DNA of 9,930 bases from Acidilobaceae archaeon (GTDB lineage Archaea; Thermoproteota; Thermoprotei_A; Sulfolobales; Acidilobaceae): the NCBI GenBank assembly GCA_027057815.1, contig JALURD010000184.1, positions 1-9,930 of the forward strand, written 5' to 3'. The position numbers were made by a program, and so were the translations under genes. Position 1 is the first letter of the stretch, and every line of letters starts with the position of its first letter. This document shows positions 6,487 through 9,930 of the stretch, piece by piece. A model generated the notes under the pieces. The model was given only the letters and a program-made list of their open reading frames with translations, searched no databases and was not told the DNA's origin.

Positions 6487-7455
6487 CTAGGCTTCTACGG
6501 GCCCGATAACCTCTTCTCCCGCCATCTTGTTTATCCTATCCACTTCCTCGTCGACAATCTTCTGTATGTACTCTATGTCATCGTCTGTTAAGTGGCGGAA
6601 TCTGCCTTGCAGCTTAAGGTACTCTCTTACCGGCTTCCTCTTCCTCACCTTATGGGTGACGCGGAACTTGCCCTTTTCAACTTCGTAGAGGACCCAGATG
6701 CCCGTCTCCACGGCTAGCCTTGCGACTTTGATGCTAAGTGCCGGGTCGAACCTCCAGCCAGTAGTGCAGGGTATTAGGACGTGGACAAAGGTGGGTCCCT
6801 CCCTAGTGTAGTATAGCGCCTTCTCGAACTTTCTAATCATATCCATGGGGTGGCTAGGACTGGCCGTGGCCGCATATGGTACTCTGTGTGCTAGCACTAT
6901 TCCCATGATGTCCTTCTTCCACCTCCACTCCCCCTTCCACTTCTTACCCACAGGAGTGGTAGTTGTCCATGCGCCCCAGGGTGTAGCCCCGCTCCTCTGG
7001 ATCCCAGTGTTCATGTAGGCCTCGTTGTCGTAGAGTACATACATGACTTTGTGACCCCTCTCCAGCATACCGCTAAGACTCTGGAGCCCTATGTCAAAAG
7101 TACCGCCGTCTCCGGCCACGGCCACGACCTTAACGTCCTTGCCTAGCACTCCCTTGGCCTTAAGAACCTTTAGAGCAGCCTCTACGCCGGAGGCGACTGC
7201 GCCAGTATTCTCGAAGGCAACATGTATCCATGGATTCATCCAACTGGTGTATGGGTAGGGAGTGCTCGAGACTTCAAGACACCCCGTTCCATTAACAATG
7301 ATAGAGTCTTTACCGGCGACTTTAGTTAGCATCCTCATAACGGTCCCTACGGGGCATCCAGCGCATAGTCTGTGGCCGCTAACAAACCTCTCCTCGCGGG
7401 GGATGTCCAGTATCCCCCTGAACTTGGATTTGAATCGCTCGGGCTGGGATCCCAT
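6487..7455 (-). CDS. porB: Pyruvate:ferredoxin oxidoreductase, beta subunit (TPP-binding)
   Basis: Catalytic subunit that binds thiamine diphosphate and one 4Fe-4S cluster in the four-subunit 2-oxoacid:ferredoxin oxidoreductase, which converts pyruvate and CoA to acetyl-CoA, CO2 and reduced ferredoxin. 322 residues from ATG 7455. Cluster cysteines Cys31 and Cys34 (LCAGC), Cys59 (GTGCLEV) and Cys230 (IPCTTGWR) are all present. The TPP motif runs from GDGGTFDIG (115-123) to the conserved Asn in DNEAYMNTGIQRSG (143-156). PWIHVAFENTGAVASG (about 75-90) is typical of the POR beta subunit. The ATG overlaps the porA stop as TGATG; GTG 7458 is an alternative, and GGGGTGAGGGAG lies just upstream. Close agreement with remembered Pyrococcus PorB favours pyruvate, but a related branched-chain 2-oxoacid specificity cannot be excluded. 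It is the last gene of the operon. Confidence 0.94.
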   Translation of the reverse strand: MGSQPERFKSKFRGILDIPREERFVSGHRLCAGCPVGTVMRMLTKVAGKDSIIVNGTGCLEVSSTPYPYTSWMNPWIHVAFENTGAVASGVEAALKVLKAKGVLGKDVKVVAVAGDGGTFDIGLQSLSGMLERGHKVMYVLYDNEAYMNTGIQRSGATPWGAWTTTTPVGKKWKGEWRWKKDIMGIVLAHRVPYAATASPSHPMDMIRKFEKALYYTREGPTFVHVLIPCTTGWRFDPALSIKVARLAVETGIWVLYEVEKGKFRVTHKVRKRKPVREYLKLQGRFRHLTDDDIEYIQKIVDEEVDRINKMAGEEVIGPVEA

Positions 7456-8651
7456 CACTCCCTCACCCCATAGAAGATGGTCTCTGGGTACTTCCTGGAC
7501 CTAGCTTCCCATGCCAGCCTGACAAGGGCCTTGAAGTCCTCTTCCTCCATCTTCCTCTGGCCTATCCCGGCTACAACGCTCACTAGGTTGAAGTCCAAGC
7601 CTTCTTTGACTTTGACGCTGGCCACCTCGCTTGCTAAGGGGCCCTGGTAGGGAGCGCCGAAGCTAATCGAGCGGTCAACGACGACGAGGCTGGAAGCGTT
7701 TGATGTATACTCTGTAAACTCGCGGATGGGGAAGGGCCTGTAGAGTCTGAGCCTGAGGAGGCCTACCTTGAAGCCCTGCCTCCACATCTCTGGGAGGATG
7801 GCCTTGAGTGTGGTGGCGTAGCTCGATGTAGCCATGACTAGGGCCTCGGCTCCCTCGCACATGAAGCACTCCATGACCCCGTAGCCCCTACCGAATCTCC
7901 TCTCGAACTCCCTGTCAGCCTCCCTAGCCTTCTCCAGGGCCTTAGCCATGGCCTGGACCTGCTGATACTTGAACTCATAATACCACTCGGGCCCAGCTAG
8001 TGTGCCCATCGTTACAGGATTGTCGGGGTCTAGCTTGTAGGGGAAGGGCCGCTTAGGCGCGTAGGAGAGCGCGTTCTCCCTACCCACGGTAACAACGGGT
8101 TCAACTGTATGGCTCATGACGAAACCGTCATATGCAACCATGACTGGGAGCAAGACTTCAGGGTCCTCAGCCACCCTGTATGCTTGGAGAATAGTGTCGT
8201 AGGCCTCCTGGGCAGTATGTACGAAGTAGATAACCCAGCCTGAGTCCCTTGCATTCATTAAGTCGCTGTGGTCGTTCCAGATACTGATGGGGGCTGAGAG
8301 CGCTCTCATCGCGATGCTCATCACAAGGGGGACTCTGAGCCCACTGACAATGTGTAGTATCTCGTGCATAAGAGCTAATCCCTGGCTTGCAGTTGCGGTA
8401 AACGCCCTAGCTCCGGTAGCGGCGGCTGCCAGCGCGGCTGATAGAGCGCTATGCTCGCTTTCCACGTGAATCATTTCAGCCTCCAGCTCGCCATTAGCTA
8501 TGTACTCAGCTATTTTTTCGACGACAGTGGTTTGCGGTGTAATCGGGTAAGCCGACACGACGTCTACATCCAGGTCCTTGACAGCTGCAGCTACTGCTGA
8601 GTTGGTCGACATGGGCTTGGGTCGAGCCCTAACCTCGCCTCTCGCAGCCAT
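7455..8651 (-). CDS. porA: Pyruvate:ferredoxin oxidoreductase, alpha subunit
   Basis: Alpha subunit forming, with PorB, the substrate and TPP site of the 2-oxoacid:ferredoxin oxidoreductase. 398 residues from ATG 8651, which follows GGGGGTG by 8 bases. Motifs: AYPITPQT (34-41), the 2-oxoacid:acceptor oxidoreductase loop; HVESEHSA (62-69); FTATASQGLALMHE (84-97); RALSAPISIWNDHSD (116-130); and LLPVMVAYDGFVMSHTVEPV (167-186). Domain II, with VVDRSISFGAPYQGPL, lies near the C-terminus. Length is normal for the separate alpha subunit, so the gamma domain is not fused as it is in the two-subunit crenarchaeal enzymes. The stop overlaps the porB start, and porD lies 13 bases upstream. The sequence is close to my recollection of Pyrococcus PorA, supporting pyruvate as substrate by family resemblance only. 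Confidence 0.94.
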   Translation of the reverse strand: MAARGEVRARPKPMSTNSAVAAAVKDLDVDVVSAYPITPQTTVVEKIAEYIANGELEAEMIHVESEHSALSAALAAAATGARAFTATASQGLALMHEILHIVSGLRVPLVMSIAMRALSAPISIWNDHSDLMNARDSGWVIYFVHTAQEAYDTILQAYRVAEDPEVLLPVMVAYDGFVMSHTVEPVVTVGRENALSYAPKRPFPYKLDPDNPVTMGTLAGPEWYYEFKYQQVQAMAKALEKAREADREFERRFGRGYGVMECFMCEGAEALVMATSSYATTLKAILPEMWRQGFKVGLLRLRLYRPFPIREFTEYTSNASSLVVVDRSISFGAPYQGPLASEVASVKVKEGLDFNLVSVVAGIGQRKMEEEDFKALVRLAWEARSRKYPETIFYGVRE

Positions 8652-8664
8652 ATCAATGCACCCC

Positions 8665-8985
8665 CTACTTGACTTCGGGGACCATCTCTATAGCGTTGAC
8701 TGGGCACTCCTCAGCGCATATGCCGCAGCCCTTGCAATAGTCATAGTTGACCTTGTATGTTCTATTCCACCTCCTACCCTTACTATCAACGTATTCCTCG
8801 TCTGTCTCTATTATAGCGGCGTCCGGGCAGTAGACCCAGCACATTCTGCAGCGTACGCACTTGTCCTGGTTTATGATGGGCCTCATGACCCTCCACGTGC
8901 CTGTCTTATACCTCAAGCTGCTCCCAGGCTCTACTATGATGCCTCCAGGCGGCAGAGTCCTCCAGCCAGATCCGCCCGAAGCCAT
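8665..8985 (-). CDS. porD: Pyruvate:ferredoxin oxidoreductase, delta subunit (2x 4Fe-4S ferredoxin)
   Basis: Electron-wire subunit that passes electrons from the TPP-proximal cluster to external ferredoxin. 106 residues with two classic cluster motifs: Cys43, 46, 49, 53-Pro (CVRCRMCWVYCP) and Cys84, 87, 90, 94-Pro (CKGCGICAEECP). Before them is the PorD N-terminal signature PGSSLRYKTGTWRVMRP (20-36), with Gly/Pro-rich residues ahead. The loop between the clusters (about 55-83) is slightly long and charged. The frame is open further upstream to 9048, but that would overlap porG by nearly 60 bases with a poor N-terminus. ATG 8985 has GGAGGTG (around 8996-9002) ahead and starts four bases after the porG stop. 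porA follows after 13 bases. Confidence 0.93.
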   Translation of the reverse strand: MASGGSGWRTLPPGGIIVEPGSSLRYKTGTWRVMRPIINQDKCVRCRMCWVYCPDAAIIETDEEYVDSKGRRWNRTYKVNYDYCKGCGICAEECPVNAIEMVPEVK

Positions 8986-8989
8986 AACG

Positions 8990-9583
8990 CTACACACCTC
9001 CAGCATGGGGGATGCTGGCCTTGACTTCAGCGATGATCGTGGACTCATATGCGTCCCTCACAGCCTGAGAGTTCGCTTCCCCCAGTTTGCCGGGGAACCT
9101 CTCCATGACTAGTCTCAGCACACTGTCAAGGCTGACAATACCAGTTGCCCTGATCAGCGCGCCGAGTATCGCGGTGTTGACTATTGGCCTGCCAAGCCTC
9201 TTGAGCGCTATCCCAGTCGCGTCTACTACCGCCACCCTCGCGGGCACGGCCAGCTGGCAGGCCCTTGCAACCTCCTCTGGAGTTTTGACGTGGTTAACGA
9301 CAAGTGTGCCACTAGGCTTCAGGCCTTCCACCACGCTAGGCCCTAGTAAGCTGGGGTCCAGCACTACCACGATGTCAGGCTTCGTTATGGGCGTCCTCGG
9401 CACTACGGGGTCGTCAGAGATCCTGGTATAAGCCCTGACTGGCGCCCCCCTCCTCTCGGCGCCGAATTCCGGGAATGCGAGGGCATACCTTCCCTCCAGA
9501 ATGGCTGCAGCGGCCACGATCTCACTGGCGGTCACAGCCCCCTGGCCGCCCCTGCCGTGCCAGCGGATCTCTACGGCCTTCAA
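8990..9583 (-). CDS. porG: Pyruvate:ferredoxin oxidoreductase, gamma subunit
   Basis: Gamma subunit of the four-subunit enzyme; in fused enzymes this domain contributes to CoA binding and subunit packing. 197 residues. HGRGGQGAVTASEI (9-22) is the family hallmark, followed by AFPEFGAERRGAPVRAYTRI (36-55), the PDIVVVLDPSLLG segment and NTAILGALIRATG. In archaea the porG-porD-porA-porB order is common, and it is seen here exactly. The start is TTG at 9583: no in-frame ATG or GTG lies between it and the upstream stop at 9626-9628, and homologues begin at this residue. GGTGG at 9594-9598 is the probable ribosome site. It is the first gene of the operon; the TATA box lies about 60 bases upstream. 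Confidence 0.94.
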   Translation of the reverse strand: MKAVEIRWHGRGGQGAVTASEIVAAAAILEGRYALAFPEFGAERRGAPVRAYTRISDDPVVPRTPITKPDIVVVLDPSLLGPSVVEGLKPSGTLVVNHVKTPEEVARACQLAVPARVAVVDATGIALKRLGRPIVNTAILGALIRATGIVSLDSVLRLVMERFPGKLGEANSQAVRDAYESTIIAEVKASIPHAGGV

Positions 9584-9598
9584 TGCTCCACGGCCACC

Positions 9599-9615
9599 GC
9601 GCCCTATGCGGGCGC
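9599..9615 (-). promoter_or_regulatory. GC hairpin in the por mRNA leader, adjoining the ribosome site
   Basis: On the minus strand GCGCCC and GGGCGC form a perfect 6-bp stem around a 5-nt loop (GCATA). It lies inside the predicted leader (start near 9623) and ends one base from the apparent ribosome site GGTGG (9594-9598). It is short but all G-C, so it could form at moderate temperature. Whether it affects translation or is chance in GC-rich DNA cannot be told from sequence. Confidence 0.35.
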
Positions 9616-9645
9616 CAATTTTCCACTAACGAATACACCTGGTGG

Positions 9646-9652
9646 TATAAAG
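9646..9652 (-). promoter_or_regulatory. TATA box of the porGDAB operon
   Basis: On the minus strand CTTTATA (plus strand TATAAAG), a good archaeal box A. Transcription is predicted to begin near 9623, giving a leader of about 40 nt before the porG TTG at 9583. It is the only strong TATA match in the 175-bp gap between porG and the tRNA gene. The same bases also read as a TATA box on plus, but nothing evident lies downstream on that strand. Confidence 0.6.
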
Positions 9653-9723
9653 CCCTCTAATACATGGTGGTCACGGCATGAGCCAAGCCTCCACTTGCAA
9701 TGACATCTGAACCGATGAATTCA

Positions 9724-9750
9724 TAGAGGGAGGGACGGGCGGGAGGAGGG
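9724..9750 (-). terminator. Pyrimidine tract downstream of tRNA-Tyr, possible termination region
   Basis: Past the tRNA the minus strand is almost purely C and T for about 25 bases (plus strand gagggagggacgggcgggag and neighbours). Archaeal terminators are usually T-rich, and this one is C-rich, so it is a weak candidate. No long T-run follows before the por promoter. Confidence 0.2.
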
Positions 9751-9758
9751 GCCCGCCC

Positions 9759-9876
9759 TGGTCCCGCCGCGGGGATTCGAACCCCGGACCACCCGGTTTC
9801 CGCAGCCCCGAGCCCCGGCTGGGGCCCGGGGCCCGTCCCACTACAGCCGGGCGCTCTGCCGCTGAGCTACGGCGGG
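9759..9876 (-). tRNA. tRNA-Tyr (anticodon GTA), intron-containing, CCA encoded
   Basis: All parts of the cloverleaf are visible on the minus strand. The acceptor stem CCCGCCG (9870-9876) pairs with CGGCGGG (9763-9769), with discriminator A at 9762 and encoded CCA at 9759-9761. The D stem is GCTC/GAGC with loop AGCGGCA. The anticodon stem CCCGG (9847-9851) pairs with CCGGG (9792-9796) around a spliced loop CTGTAGA, anticodon GTA at 9842-9844. The variable loop is TGGTC, and the T arm CGGGG-TTCGAAT-CCCCG spans 9770-9786. The C1-G72 pair and A73 are the archaeal tyrosine identity elements, and the loop CUGUAGA is the usual archaeal tRNA-Tyr loop. A 43-nt intron interrupts positions 37/38. Confidence 0.95.
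9798..9840 (-). other. tRNA-Tyr intron (43 nt) at position 37/38
   Basis: Removing these 43 bases restores a 7-base anticodon loop. The splice sites fit the archaeal bulge-helix-bulge rule. Loop bases C32-U35 (CUGU) pair with intron GCGG (9800-9803) as a 4-bp central helix with two G-U pairs. Bulges are A36, G37 plus the first intron base, and the last two intron bases AA plus A38. The intron body folds into a perfect 12-bp hairpin (one G-U) with an AGCC loop. The inner helix next to the 5' bulge is weak: seven bases (GGGACGG) on one side face a single U. Boundaries are predicted, not observed. Confidence 0.8.
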
Positions 9877-9914
9877 CCCCTACAGGGGCCACTCGAATCC
9901 ATGGCCGCTGGGGG

Positions 9915-9921
9915 GTTTAAG
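9915..9921 (-). promoter_or_regulatory. Box A of the tRNA-Tyr gene
   Basis: On the minus strand CTTAAAC, an archaeal box A-like heptamer centred about 26 bases upstream of a predicted start near 9892, which leaves a tRNA leader of about 15 nt. It is flanked by G/C-only sequence, so it stands out. Distance and sequence both suit a stable-RNA promoter. Confidence 0.55.
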
Positions 9922-9930
9922 CGTTTCAGG

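Larger units (their letters stand above)
9747..9881. repeat. Perfect 11-bp inverted repeat bracketing the tRNA-Tyr gene
   Basis: Plus-strand AGGGGCCCGCC at 9747-9757 is the exact reverse complement of GGCGGGCCCCT at 9871-9881. The right arm covers the tRNA 5' leader and the first six acceptor bases; the left arm lies two bases past the encoded CCA. In the primary transcript the leader plus 5' acceptor strand could pair with the trailer in place of the acceptor 3' strand. Confidence 0.75.

Noticed and set aside
8578..9024. 148-residue plus-strand open frame over porA, porD and porG ends
   Set aside because: Antisense to three confidently identified por genes; its hydrophobic look comes from reversed ferredoxin codons.
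9672..9710. 10-codon plus-strand ORF (MSQASTCNDI) after GGTGGTC
   Set aside because: Too short, with no homology and no downstream gene to regulate on that strand.
9676..9730. Possible C/D box small RNA on plus (CTGA followed by CGATGAA)
   Set aside because: The CTGA and CGATGAA look like D' and C' boxes, but there is no good C box upstream and no D box downstream at the right distance.
9671..9892. 73-residue minus-strand frame at the right edge
   Set aside because: It runs straight through the tRNA-Tyr gene; the composition is that of structured RNA, not protein.
1..9930. CRISPR arrays, insertion sequences, toxin-antitoxin or defence genes
   Set aside because: No regularly spaced repeats, transposase motifs or defence-family proteins appear on either strand; the gene content is housekeeping and energy metabolism.

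Overview
The window looks like chromosomal DNA of a hyperthermophilic crenarchaeon (Thermoproteota; my best guess is a Desulfurococcales member such as an Aeropyrum relative). The signs are GC-rich coding sequence with heavy AGG/AGA (Arg) and ATA (Ile) use, frequent GTG and TTG starts, GGTG/GGAGG ribosome binding sites, TATA boxes of the TTATAAA type, the archaeal form of S-adenosylmethionine synthetase, and a tRNA-Tyr with C1-G72 and an intron at position 37/38. The genus is inferred, not shown.

Layout. Left edge, minus strand: the 5' third of archaeal S-adenosylmethionine synthetase (mat, cut by the window edge), preceded by a small three-helix membrane protein resembling archaeal EMC6-like proteins. 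Divergent from these, on plus, is a full-length NEMF/Rqc2/RqcH protein of ribosome-associated quality control. Next, on plus, is a tight four-gene operon, fixC-fixX-fixA-fixB (etfC-etfX-etfB-etfA), encoding a probable electron-bifurcating electron-transfer-flavoprotein complex. It has a clear TATA box, and a possible leaderless 21-codon leader ORF ends two bases before fixC.

Converging on it from the right, on minus, is the four-subunit 2-oxoacid (most likely pyruvate):ferredoxin oxidoreductase operon porG-porD-porA-porB, with its own TATA box and a small GC hairpin beside the porG ribosome binding site. Only 25 bp separate the two operons, and the likely por terminator (two T-runs on the minus strand) lies inside the 3' end of fixB. 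At the right edge is an intron-containing tRNA-Tyr(GTA) gene on minus, bracketed by a perfect 11-bp inverted repeat.

How the genes fit together. POR makes reduced ferredoxin from pyruvate. Fix/EtfABCX couples NADH, ferredoxin and quinone by flavin-based bifurcation or its reverse. The two operons therefore meet at the ferredoxin pool, and their placement suggests one energy-metabolism module. RqcH, the EMC6-like protein, mat and tRNA-Tyr are housekeeping genes.

No stretch over 300 bases lacks a gene. The longest gap, between porG and the tRNA (9584-9758), holds the por promoter, the leader hairpin and the tRNA trailer. I found no CRISPR array, mobile element, toxin-antitoxin pair or defence island. 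The unusual features are small-scale regulatory and RNA-structure signals, not a new large system.
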